Part shown: positions 16,128 to 23,788 of the stretch, in pieces
Layout of the letters: every line of letters begins with the position of its first letter
Numbering within the stretch: position 1 is the stretch's first letter
Source of the DNA: an uncultured Treponema sp.
Lineage (GTDB): Bacteria > Spirochaetota > Spirochaetia > Treponematales > Treponemataceae
DNA: 31,848 nt
Direction of reading: 5' to 3'
Assembly (NCBI GenBank): GCA_937893155.1
Contig: CALBGU010000224.1
Location: 1 to 31,848, forward strand
Program-made: the position numbers and the translations under genes
The notes under the pieces: model-generated
Seen by the model: the letters and a program-made list of their open reading frames with translations, nothing else
Told to the model about the DNA's origin: nothing
Database searches by the model: none

Positions 16128-16729
16128 TAATTTCATTGCTTTTTATTTTCTTATTTCTTATTGTTTTAAGTGGCATTTTGTTTTTTATTTTCAATATTCT
16201 TTTGCCAGCGCTTCACCAGCAATCTATCAGTACGGAAGCGCCGCTGTTTTCGAGAGAAGAAATTCAATTTGCGTTGCAAAAAAATGAGTTGAAGCCTGAG
16301 CAATTTTCAAAAGTTGCCGTAATTCGTTGCTCCCCGGAACGCAATGTTGAAAAAACGCGAATGAATTTTTATGGCGTAAAAAGTTGCCAGCTTTTTGTTG
16401 AACAATGCGGTTCTCTCGATTTTTGTGATTGGGCTTGTGTTGGGCTGGGAGATTGTATAAAGAGCTGTCCTCAAGAAGCAATCAATTTGCAAAACGGGGT
16501 TGCTGTTGTGTCAGATTTATGCACGGGGTGCGGAAAATGCGTAGATGTCTGCCCAAAAAAAATCATAAAATTAGTGCCTTTGAGTTTTTCGGAATGCAAA
16601 CATTGCGCCGCTCCAGCCGAAGAAAAAATTGACTGTCCGAAGTGCCACGCTGTTGAGAAAAACGTGCTACAGCCAAACAAAGACTTTCAATTTTGGGGAA
16701 AATGTTATAGACTGTTTTCTGGGAAATAA
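16124..16729 (+). CDS. rnfB: Rnf complex subunit B, polyferredoxin lacking the N-terminal cluster
   Basis: RnfB is the membrane-anchored cytoplasmic polyferredoxin that takes electrons from ferredoxin in classical Rnf. This 201-residue protein has one N-terminal helix (about 3-30). The middle cysteine motif is C101-x3-C105-x5-C111-x3-C115, with the family's GLGDC. A standard 4Fe-4S motif follows at C133/136/139/143 (CTGCGKCVDVCPK), and further cysteines occur near 164-180. The N-C-G-x-C-G-Y...C motif that normally follows the membrane helix is absent; that place holds FSREEIQFALQKNELKPEQF. ATG 16124 overlaps the rnfA stop (ATGA) with AGGAG upstream. The stop is 2 nt before the next gene's GTG. 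Confidence 0.87.
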   Translation: MIISLLFIFLFLIVLSGILFFIFNILLPALHQQSISTEAPLFSREEIQFALQKNELKPEQFSKVAVIRCSPERNVEKTRMNFYGVKSCQLFVEQCGSLDFCDWACVGLGDCIKSCPQEAINLQNGVAVVSDLCTGCGKCVDVCPKKIIKLVPLSFSECKHCAAPAEEKIDCPKCHAVEKNVLQPNKDFQFWGKCYRLFSGK

Positions 16730-16731
16730 AC

Positions 16732-18615
16732 GTGGGTAATTTGAAATTATGTCTTTCTCTTGTAGCGGACATTTCTGAAAACGAAAGTGTGCTAGAGCAA
16801 AATTATCATAAAGTGTATAAACGGTTTGCTTCATTTTTATATGCGCATCCGAAGTTGCCGTTTTCTGTTTCATTTTCTGGCGCGCAGCTTTTGTTTTATA
16901 AAAAAAATCATCTTGAATACATCGATTTGATTTCGCAGCTTACCAATCGAAAGCAACTTGAAGTGCTGGGCGGCGGTTATTATAATCCCATTTTTCCGTT
17001 GCTTTTTCCGCAGGACAGAAGCGGGCAAATCGAGCTTTTGACCTCTGAACTTCGCCAGACAATCGGAAAACGCCCGCGCGGAATGCAGCTTTTTGGCTCT
17101 GTGTGGGAATCTTCGCTTATTCCGTGCTTGCAAACGTGCGGTATGGAATACGTTTTTTTGGACAGTTCCCTATTGGTTCGCTCAAAAAAACAATATCTGC
17201 CGATTATTACGGCGTATCAAGGAAAATCGGTGGCGGTGCTGCCGCTTTTTCGCGATGTGCCAATCAGCGAAAATATGAGCGCGGAACAGTTTGTATCATT
17301 GATTTTAAAAAAGATTGCCGAAGATTGCCCTGCGGAAGCTGATTTTGACCGAGTTATGTGCGTCAGTGTCAGCATCGAGCAAATGCAGGCGATGCTTGAT
17401 TCTAATTTTTTGGAAGATTTTTCAAAAATTGCAGAAGCAGAAAATGCTACTTCGATTGAAATTGCAAATCCATTGACGGTGGTAAAAAGTTGCACGCATT
17501 TTGAACGTCTTTACATTCCTGCGAGTATGGACAGCAAAATTGCGCAGTGGGCAGTTCCCGAAAATCCAGTATCGAGCGCAACCATTTACGAGCTTTTGCA
17601 AAATTATCCGCAAAGCGACAGACTGTATCGCCGAATGATGTATGTGAGTTTGCTTGCAAACCAAAGCCACGGCGATAAAATGCGCAAAAAAGAAGCCCGC
17701 GAACACCTTTGGGAAGGACAAAACGGAAAGGCGTATATTTGCGCTCCCGACGGCTCTTTTGCGTCTACAGCAGTGCGGCAGGCGGCGTTCCGAAGCCTTA
17801 ACTCTGCCGAGAAACTGGTTCGCGATGCTGGCGATTTTACCGAATCCATCACCGCTTTTGACTATAATGCCGACGGAATTCCCGAATATGTGTGCCAAAT
17901 GCAAAGTTTTTCGGCGTGCATTGAGCGGCTTGGCGGGTGTATTTCCGAGTTAGAATTGTTTCGCAGCGGCAATGTTGCGGACAGCCTTGTTGACAAAAAA
18001 CACGGGTTGTTCGTGGATTATTTGCTGGAAGTACCGGATTTTGCAGATTACGTTTCGGGTGCGCTTCCGGGAAACGGTGTTTTTGCCAAAACTCTGTTTT
18101 CAGAAGCGCGGTTTGACCAGCAGCGGCGTGAAGTGCGGCTTTTGGGCACGGGGGAATTTTCCGAAATGCACCAGCCTGTATCGCTGTGGAAAAAGTTCAC
18201 GACGACCAGCTCGGGCATTTCGGTGCAGTATGTTCTTCGCAATGATAGCCCGATTGTTGTGCGCGCAAAATTGGTTGCAGAACTTAATTTTGCTGACACG
18301 CATTTTATGGACGAATGTTGTTATGCAGCGGAAATCATTTCGGCAGGAACGCGCAAAAATCCTGAAAACAACACGTTTACGGGCGAAGTTTCGTATGTGC
18401 AACTTACCGACACTCTTTCAAATGTGGCATTTGTTCTTGTGCCAAACGAAAATGCGGGCGTTGTGGTGAGTCGGACAGAAAATGCGGCAGGACGCACGGT
18501 TTCGGTATCGCTTTGCTGGGACGTATATCTTTCGGGGGCGACGGCGGATACTCGAAGCGAAATCGAAAAAAATGTCACGCTTTCCATTATGGCGAGCCGC
18601 AATCGTCATTCGTGA
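16732..18615 (+). CDS. GH57/4-alpha-glucanotransferase-like protein without catalytic residues
   Basis: This 627-residue protein has the GH57 layout of amylase/4-alpha-glucanotransferase proteins with DUF1925/DUF1926-type C-terminal domains. Fold landmarks are clear: LEVLGGGYYNPIFPLL (about residue 76), PQDRSGQIELL, and the central KRPRGMQLFGSVWESSLIPC (near 112-131) followed by GMEYVFLD. The catalytic motifs have changed, however. The N-terminal H-x-H-Q-P region reads CLSLVADI, the W-L-T-E-R-V-W nucleophile motif reads QLFGSVW, and the acid/base aspartate region reads VMCVSVSIEQM. It is probably a binding or structural pseudoenzyme. The GTG start is 2 nt after rnfB, so it seems cotranscribed with rnf, although its role there is unknown. 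Confidence 0.78.
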   Translation: MGNLKLCLSLVADISENESVLEQNYHKVYKRFASFLYAHPKLPFSVSFSGAQLLFYKKNHLEYIDLISQLTNRKQLEVLGGGYYNPIFPLLFPQDRSGQIELLTSELRQTIGKRPRGMQLFGSVWESSLIPCLQTCGMEYVFLDSSLLVRSKKQYLPIITAYQGKSVAVLPLFRDVPISENMSAEQFVSLILKKIAEDCPAEADFDRVMCVSVSIEQMQAMLDSNFLEDFSKIAEAENATSIEIANPLTVVKSCTHFERLYIPASMDSKIAQWAVPENPVSSATIYELLQNYPQSDRLYRRMMYVSLLANQSHGDKMRKKEAREHLWEGQNGKAYICAPDGSFASTAVRQAAFRSLNSAEKLVRDAGDFTESITAFDYNADGIPEYVCQMQSFSACIERLGGCISELELFRSGNVADSLVDKKHGLFVDYLLEVPDFADYVSGALPGNGVFAKTLFSEARFDQQRREVRLLGTGEFSEMHQPVSLWKKFTTTSSGISVQYVLRNDSPIVVRAKLVAELNFADTHFMDECCYAAEIISAGTRKNPENNTFTGEVSYVQLTDTLSNVAFVLVPNENAGVVVSRTENAAGRTVSVSLCWDVYLSGATADTRSEIEKNVTLSIMASRNRHS

Positions 18616-18643
18616 ATTTCCGTGCCATTTGAAAAAAAACGCC

Positions 18644-18649
18644 GATAAT
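18644..18649 (+). promoter_or_regulatory. Possible -10 element of the exported-protein gene
   Basis: GATAAT matches 5 of 6 bases of the -10 consensus and ends exactly 6 nt before GTG 18656, the same geometry as at argH and the NYN gene. No good -35 is visible, so this is a weak call. Confidence 0.3.
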
Positions 18650-18655
18650 AAAAAC

Positions 18656-19861
18656 GTGAAACGAATTTTTTTTAGCGCGTCATTTGCGCTTGCAGTATCG
18701 ATTTTTCCTCTTTTTTCTCAGCAAAGTTCTTCTCAAGAAACTTCCGTTGTTTCTGTTTCCGATGAAAACCGCTGTCCTGCATTGCTTGCGGGCTTGTGGC
18801 GAGGAAGTGACCGCTACCTTTATTTTGACGGCGGCGAAAATGCGGAAGATTCGCGCTATCCGCTTTCAATCGTCCTCAAAGAATATTACGGTTGGTATTA
18901 TGACCGTGCTGCCGAGCCTGCTTCGGAAAGCGAAAAAAATCCGCGCGCAAAAAACGCCGCGCAGAGCACCGCCGCCGAGCAAATTTTTGTCACTTACGAA
19001 AATCTGCTTGATACCGATTACGAAAATTGCGGTGCGTGGGATTTAATCGTAAAATATCCGCACGAAAAGCAGAGCGTTCACATTCCTGTGGCGGTCATCG
19101 AAGGGCGATTGTACCTTGATTTTGCGTTGCACGATTCGGCGGACGATTTTTATGGGCTTTACAAGCGCACAGGGAACGTCAAGGGCATCACTATCAGTGT
19201 TCCAAAGCGCGAGAAGGAGCTTGATTGCCTGTATTTTGTAGAAGGCGAGATTCCCGAAGTCGCGGAAACCGAAAAAAAGCCGCGCAGCAGAAAACAGATT
19301 CCCTATGTTCCTGTGTCGAACAGAATGTTGGCGTTTTACGGCGCAACGGGCGCGGGGAGCGACGAAGAGACTGCCAAAAAGAGCGATGTTATGCCGCTTT
19401 TTGCGTATCATCTGCGCTATTGGCGGACGGATATGGAATATCAACCAGACGCGCTGGTGAGTTTTACGCCGCTTTCGGGCAAAACATACGAAATTAAAAA
19501 GCATTTGATTGCTGGCGACGAATTGTATACAAGCGCAACTGGACGGAGAAAGGAAGTGCGCAATATGAACAAAGCAGAGCCTGAGTTGATTACAAACTAC
19601 GAACTTGGAATTCGCGATGACGGGCGGGTTTTGCTTGCCGCGTTTGGTGAGCCGTACTTAGTGAGGGAGGACGGCGAACTGAGCGAGATTATTGCTCAGG
19701 CAAACAGCCGCCGAAAGCCGCCTGCAAAACCGCTGTTCGAGGATTCAAAATTGGATTTCCATATTGAAATCATTGATATTTTGGAGCGGTATAACCCGAC
19801 GATTCAAGAATTCAAAGAAAAAGGCGGGCGCTCGTATCTGAACGCACAGAAAACAAATTGA
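18656..19861 (+). CDS. Exported protein of unknown function
   Basis: This is a 401-residue protein that I do not recognise. GTG 18656 is preferred to the longer frame from 18482, which overlaps the upstream gene, because it places a classic signal peptide at the very N-terminus (VKRIFF, hydrophobic core to about residue 18, then PLFSQ). There is no cysteine near the cleavage site, so it is periplasmic or secreted rather than a lipoprotein. The mature protein is polar, with many aromatics (GWYYDRAA) and possible beta strands. A low-complexity charged stretch lies near 95-105, and an R-K-P-P-A-K-P segment near 360. It starts 40 nt after the GH57-like gene and ends at a strong terminator, closing the operon. 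Confidence 0.78.
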   Translation: MKRIFFSASFALAVSIFPLFSQQSSSQETSVVSVSDENRCPALLAGLWRGSDRYLYFDGGENAEDSRYPLSIVLKEYYGWYYDRAAEPASESEKNPRAKNAAQSTAAEQIFVTYENLLDTDYENCGAWDLIVKYPHEKQSVHIPVAVIEGRLYLDFALHDSADDFYGLYKRTGNVKGITISVPKREKELDCLYFVEGEIPEVAETEKKPRSRKQIPYVPVSNRMLAFYGATGAGSDEETAKKSDVMPLFAYHLRYWRTDMEYQPDALVSFTPLSGKTYEIKKHLIAGDELYTSATGRRKEVRNMNKAEPELITNYELGIRDDGRVLLAAFGEPYLVREDGELSEIIAQANSRRKPPAKPLFEDSKLDFHIEIIDILERYNPTIQEFKEKGGRSYLNAQKTN

Positions 19862-19871
19862 AATCAATCTT

Positions 19872-19899
19872 AATCCCGCTTGTTTGGCGGGATTTTTTT
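19872..19899 (+). terminator. Rho-independent terminator closing the rnf operon
   Basis: AATCCCGC (19872-19879) and GCGGGATT (19887-19894) form a perfect 8-bp stem with a 7-nt loop, followed by a T-run to 19899. Confidence 0.92.
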
Positions 19900-19945
19900 G
19901 TGTAATGTGCGGCGAGACGAAAAAAGGCAATCTTACAGAAATAAA

Positions 19946-19974
19946 TTGTATATTTTTTGATAATACAGTATGAT
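19946..19974 (+). promoter_or_regulatory. Putative promoter of fliG
   Basis: TTGTAT (19946-19951), a 17-nt spacer and TATGAT (19969-19974). The -10 matches 5 of 6 bases; the -35 is weak. It looks sigma-70-like rather than a sigma-28 flagellar promoter. Confidence 0.45.
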
Positions 19975-20007
19975 AAATAAAGGTATTTTTAGGGGAAGGG
20001 GTTGTTT

Positions 20008-21357
20008 ATGAATATGAATGATTACAGGCTTAATGCGTACAAAAATGCGGCAGGCGGTCAATCAGAAGATACAGAGATGGTAAATGGAAAAGTGGTGCGA
20101 AAATTTTCGCCGGTCAGACGCTACTCGAGCGATATAACGGAACAGGCTTCAGAGCCTCCTGCGCCTCAAGCATTTCCGGTGCAGGTACAAAACCCGAATG
20201 CAATGCAGAGCGCACAGACGCAGTACACACGAAACGGCGTGCCACGAAATCAGGGCATAACGCAAGACGATATTCAAGCGCAGGCGGATTTGAAGAACGC
20301 GGCGAATCGGCTTTTTTCAACGGGATTGCTCAAAGTGGGCGAAGACCGTCCGAAAGCCAAAAACGGCGACGACAAAGACAGTATGTATCGCCGTGTGGCA
20401 AAATTTTTGCTTTTAATCGGCATTGACGAAGCAGCGAAAATCCTGCCGCATTTGACCGAGGAGCAAACGGAGCGGATTATCCCCGAAATCGCGTCGATTC
20501 GGCAGATTGACCCGGAAGAAGCCGAAACGATTTTGGCGGAATTTCAGTCGCTGGTAACGCGCGCGCGGCGAAACGGCGGCGTAGACACGGCGTATTCGAT
20601 TTTGTCCAAGGCGTATGGTCCTGAAAAAGCGGCGGCGATGATTCAAAAAGCTGTGCCAGACGCGAACGGGAAGCCTTTCGATTATCTTTCTGACATCGAT
20701 GCGGACAGGTTGCAACTGCTCATCAGCGATGAAAGCATAGCGGTGCAGGCGATTGTTTTGTCGCACGTCAAACCGCAAACGGCGGCTGCGGTGCTGAATA
20801 TGCTCGACGAAAAGTCGAAAAAAGACATCGTGATTCGATTGGCGCGTATGCAATCGGTGTCGCCGGAAGTGCTCAAGCGAATGGACAAAACAATTCACGA
20901 AAAGCTCAAGTCTCTGAATGTGTCTGCGGCGCAAAAAACCGACGGACGAGGCGCGCTTGCCCAGATTCTGCGAAAGATGTCTCCTGATGTGGAGCAAAGT
21001 ATTTTGGATTCGCTTTCAATGCAGGACCCCGATTTGAGCCGCGATTTGCGCGACCGACTTTTTACCATCGAGGACGTTATCAACGCCGACGACCGCTATA
21101 TTCAGTCGGTGCTTCGCGAGATGGAAAACGGCGAAATTGCGCTTTTGTTGGGCGGAAAAGATACGGCATTCCGCTTGAAAATCCTGTCGAATATTTCAAA
21201 GGGGCGCGGCGACCTTGTGCTTGAAGAAGAAGAAATTCGCCGTCCGATGCTCAAGCGCGATGTAGATAAAGTAACAACGCAGTTTTTCAGCGAACTTCGC
21301 CGAGCGTGGGAAGACGGCAAGCTCATTGTGCGCGGCGATGACGATGTGTATGTTTGA
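20008..21357 (+). CDS. fliG: Flagellar motor switch protein FliG, N-terminally extended (FliG1-like)
   Basis: FliG forms the rotor ring that couples stator ion flow to torque at the cytoplasmic face of the periplasmic flagellar motor. This one has 449 residues against about 331 in E. coli. Residues 1-115 are a polar extension rich in Q, P and N, as in spirochaete FliG1. FliG-N follows (LLLIGIDEAAKILPHLTEEQ), then FliG-M (VLSHVKPQTAAAVLNMLDEK) and FliG-C. The C-terminal domain has the conserved SVLREMENGEIALLLGGK and LRRAWEDGKLIVRGDDDVYV ending. Many spirochaetes carry a second FliG, so this may be the accessory copy. ATG 20008 is chosen over TTG 20002 because of AGGGGAAGGGG (19991-20001). No other flagellar genes are near. 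Confidence 0.88.
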   Translation: MNMNDYRLNAYKNAAGGQSEDTEMVNGKVVRKFSPVRRYSSDITEQASEPPAPQAFPVQVQNPNAMQSAQTQYTRNGVPRNQGITQDDIQAQADLKNAANRLFSTGLLKVGEDRPKAKNGDDKDSMYRRVAKFLLLIGIDEAAKILPHLTEEQTERIIPEIASIRQIDPEEAETILAEFQSLVTRARRNGGVDTAYSILSKAYGPEKAAAMIQKAVPDANGKPFDYLSDIDADRLQLLISDESIAVQAIVLSHVKPQTAAAVLNMLDEKSKKDIVIRLARMQSVSPEVLKRMDKTIHEKLKSLNVSAAQKTDGRGALAQILRKMSPDVEQSILDSLSMQDPDLSRDLRDRLFTIEDVINADDRYIQSVLREMENGEIALLLGGKDTAFRLKILSNISKGRGDLVLEEEEIRRPMLKRDVDKVTTQFFSELRRAWEDGKLIVRGDDDVYV

Positions 21358-21409
21358 TACGCCAAAAAGCGGCAGAGCGACAGCATTTTAATTTTTATGT
21401 GTTTTGAAA

Positions 21410-23419
21410 ATGAAAAAGATTTTTATTGCGGTGCTGATTTTGTTTGCGTTAAATCCTTGTTTTGCGAAAGGTAAGACGGAGAAAAATAAAACGAATGTTG
21501 TGGTGGCGCAAAATAAGGGAAAAGGATTGCGCATTACCGTGCCTGCTCCGAGGACAAAAGGACTGACGGAGGCTGACGATTGGGCGGCGCAGGTGGTGCA
21601 GGATTTGATGACGCAAGGATTGTGCGAATACACCGAGATGACGGTTATTGACCGTGCGAACGAATCTCTTGTAATCGAGGAGCAAAAACGGAGCGAGCGG
21701 GGAGAATATAGCGACAGCGATTATCTTGAGATGGGAAAAATTACGCAGGCGCAATATTTGCTTGTCGGCTCGATTGTGAATGCTGGCGGCGTCTATCGAC
21801 TTTCCTTGAGTGTGAACGACGGCACGACGAACGAGATAAAGGCGAGCTGCAACGAATCTGTTACTCTCGACGACATTCAGAGCGGAAAGGCGACAAATGC
21901 GGCATTGCTGAAATTGATTGTCGCTATGGGCTTTGATTTGACCGAGAGCGAAAAAAAGAGGCTTTCAAAACATGCTGTGAACGCAAGTAACACTGTCAAT
22001 TTGGCGAAAGGTATGGCGGCGGAAGCTCGACGCAACACTGTGGAAGCGTTGGCGTATTATTCTTTATCGAATGCGGGAGAAGCGGCGATTCGTTACGACA
22101 AAATCGCGGCGTCGGTGCAGACTGGCAACATCGCTTTCGATGTGAAAAACGACATCGAGGAGCGCGCGGCGTGGGTGAAATTGTATGCGGAACTGAATGA
22201 TTACGTTAGGCGGAATCTGCTCAAAGTGGTTTACAACACGAAAGCTGGCGAATACACGACGGATTACAAAACAGAAACCGTGTCGATTCCGTTTGATTTC
22301 AGCTACTCTGTGAATCCGAGGGTAAGGGAACTTTATAGAAAGATTAACGCTGGACTTGACGCGACGGGCAAGCGCAATCAGTGGGACACTGGCAAGGATT
22401 TTGAAGATATTGTTTACAAGTTTCCCAAGTACGAGATAACTTTCGTTCTTAAAAACTCTGACGGCAAGACGCTCGCGACAAAAAAAATCGTTATCGATGG
22501 TATTCTCGACGATATTTGGCGCTTTGACCAAACAAAATACGGCAGACTTGAGTTTTCGGGCATTGCGTATAAAGATGTTACGGACTCGCTCTCGCTTGGT
22601 GTGAGCGAGGTGCGGGCAATGTATGACGAGCAAGAGTGGCGAGGTGGGACTCTTTATGAGGAGCATAGGGAGCTGAAAAATCTGCCGCTTGAAGTGATTG
22701 CGCTCGGGGTGATGACGGGGAACACGCTGAATGTGGACGTAAATGCGGCGGCGGAGGCAATTCGAGGTCTGAAAACTGATGCAAAGGTTGCTCTTTTTGG
22801 CGACATTTGTGAGGAAAACTTGAAGGCTGTGCAAGAAGCTGTTTCGGAAAGCAATGTGAGCATTGAGCTGGATTTGTCGAACTTAAAGGACTGGTATAAA
22901 GAGCTGGGCGGCAATGCTTTGAAAGAAATCAAAGTAAAAGATATCGTGCGTTATATGTATTTTGGCAGTGCGAAAGAGCCTTGCACTTCTCTTGTGTCGA
23001 TTACGTTCCCGAACACTATCGAGAATATGTATTTTAGCTTCTCAAATTGCACAAATTTGCGAGCTGTGAACATTGTGAACGGAAACGAATATTATGAATC
23101 GATTGACGGCATTGTTTACTCAAAACCGAAATATTATGATTTTGGCGGTGCAAAAATTGAGTTCGTTCCTCCTGCAATAGAAACGGCGGTTATTGCTGAC
23201 GGAGTTAAAGAGATTTCCGATTTTTCGTTTGCTCACTGCAAGAATTTGAAGACGATTACAATTCCAGAATCGGTTCGGAAAATAGGGGATTGTGCATTCA
23301 GAGATTGTGAAAATCTTTCTCGCGTGAAATTCGGCGGTTCAAAATATCAGTGGGAACTTATAAAAATCAGCAACAAGAAAAAGGGCAATCAGTATTTAAT
23401 CGATGCGGTAAAAGAGTAG
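21410..23419 (+). CDS. Exported CsgG-like / BspA-type leucine-rich repeat fusion protein
   Basis: This is a 669-residue secreted protein. A signal peptide (MKKIFIAVLILFALNPCFA) probably cleaves after FA; a lipobox reading is unlikely because proline precedes the cysteine. Residues about 45-190 resemble the CsgG/LpoB-type fold common in spirochaete outer-envelope proteins (VIDRANESLVIEEQKRSERG, then KITQAQYLLVGSI). The middle, about 190-520, is unassigned. Residues 524-655 hold BspA-like leucine-rich repeats of the LRR_5 type (SLVSITFPNTI, NLKTITIPESVRKIGDCAFR). BspA-type repeats often act in adhesion. ATG 21410 is used rather than TTG 21404; neither has a good ribosome site. The 52-nt gap after fliG shows no terminator. 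Confidence 0.82.
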   Translation: MKKIFIAVLILFALNPCFAKGKTEKNKTNVVVAQNKGKGLRITVPAPRTKGLTEADDWAAQVVQDLMTQGLCEYTEMTVIDRANESLVIEEQKRSERGEYSDSDYLEMGKITQAQYLLVGSIVNAGGVYRLSLSVNDGTTNEIKASCNESVTLDDIQSGKATNAALLKLIVAMGFDLTESEKKRLSKHAVNASNTVNLAKGMAAEARRNTVEALAYYSLSNAGEAAIRYDKIAASVQTGNIAFDVKNDIEERAAWVKLYAELNDYVRRNLLKVVYNTKAGEYTTDYKTETVSIPFDFSYSVNPRVRELYRKINAGLDATGKRNQWDTGKDFEDIVYKFPKYEITFVLKNSDGKTLATKKIVIDGILDDIWRFDQTKYGRLEFSGIAYKDVTDSLSLGVSEVRAMYDEQEWRGGTLYEEHRELKNLPLEVIALGVMTGNTLNVDVNAAAEAIRGLKTDAKVALFGDICEENLKAVQEAVSESNVSIELDLSNLKDWYKELGGNALKEIKVKDIVRYMYFGSAKEPCTSLVSITFPNTIENMYFSFSNCTNLRAVNIVNGNEYYESIDGIVYSKPKYYDFGGAKIEFVPPAIETAVIADGVKEISDFSFAHCKNLKTITIPESVRKIGDCAFRDCENLSRVKFGGSKYQWELIKISNKKKGNQYLIDAVKE

Positions 23420-23431
23420 TCTGCTTTGTAA

Positions 23432-23515
23432 ACGGAAGCGGTCGAATATGAGCTGGAGCAAATCGACCTGCTCAAAAAGTCCATTTTGGCGCGTGTGTTC
23501 CTCGGAGAATTGTAA
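23432..23515 (+). pseudogene. Remnant resembling the C-terminus of a type I restriction specificity subunit (HsdS)
   Basis: A 27-codon open stretch, with a stop directly before it and TAA at 23513-23515, encodes EYELEQIDLLKKSILARVFL followed by GEL. That resembles the C-terminal helix of HsdS proteins (I-D-L-L-K-K-S-I-L-A-x-A-F-R-G-E-L), from memory. It has no start codon or ribosome site. If right, a restriction locus once lay here and was almost wholly deleted. Confidence 0.4.
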
Positions 23516-23540
23516 GGAAAAGGCGTAAGGAGTATTTCGG

Positions 23541-23569
23541 CTGATTTTTTTATATACTCTTGCTATAAT
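23541..23569 (+). promoter_or_regulatory. Promoter of the small protein-GNAT pair
   Basis: A perfect TATAAT (23564-23569) preceded by TGC gives an extended -10. CTGATT (23541-23546) is a weak -35 at 17 nt. The predicted start near 23576 leaves a short leader carrying GGAGGTG. Confidence 0.6.
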
Positions 23570-23590
23570 AAAATGCGTGGAGGTGTTTGT

Positions 23591-23788
23591 ATGAGATGTA
23601 TTACCAAAGAAATGCTTGAAAAACGCGAACAGGCGAATAGCGTCTATAATTTGATTTTACACGCTCCAAAGCCTGATTTCACCGAACTCGACAAAGAATG
23701 TGCCGAGTTTAAGGAGTGGATTACGGAGGAGCACAAAAAAGACAGGCAGATTATGATGGAGGCTTTGAAAGCAAATGGCAGATTATGA
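23591..23788 (+). CDS. Small protein of unknown function, overlapping a GNAT gene
   Basis: This 65-residue, helical, charged protein (MRCITKEMLEKREQ, then EFKEWITEEHKKDRQ) is one I do not recognise. ATG 23591 is chosen because GGAGGTG (23579-23585) lies 5 nt upstream; the ATG at 23573 overlaps the promoter region. Its last 14 nt overlap the start of the acetyltransferase gene, so the two are translationally coupled. The arrangement of a small protein before a GNAT resembles toxin-antitoxin pairs, but I see no ribbon-helix-helix or other DNA-binding motif. An antitoxin role is only a guess. Confidence 0.72.
   Translation: MRCITKEMLEKREQANSVYNLILHAPKPDFTELDKECAEFKEWITEEHKKDRQIMMEALKANGRL

Noticed and set aside
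18482..18655. Extension of the exported protein back to 18482
   Set aside because: It overlaps the GH57-like gene by over 130 bp in another frame and would place the signal peptide internally.
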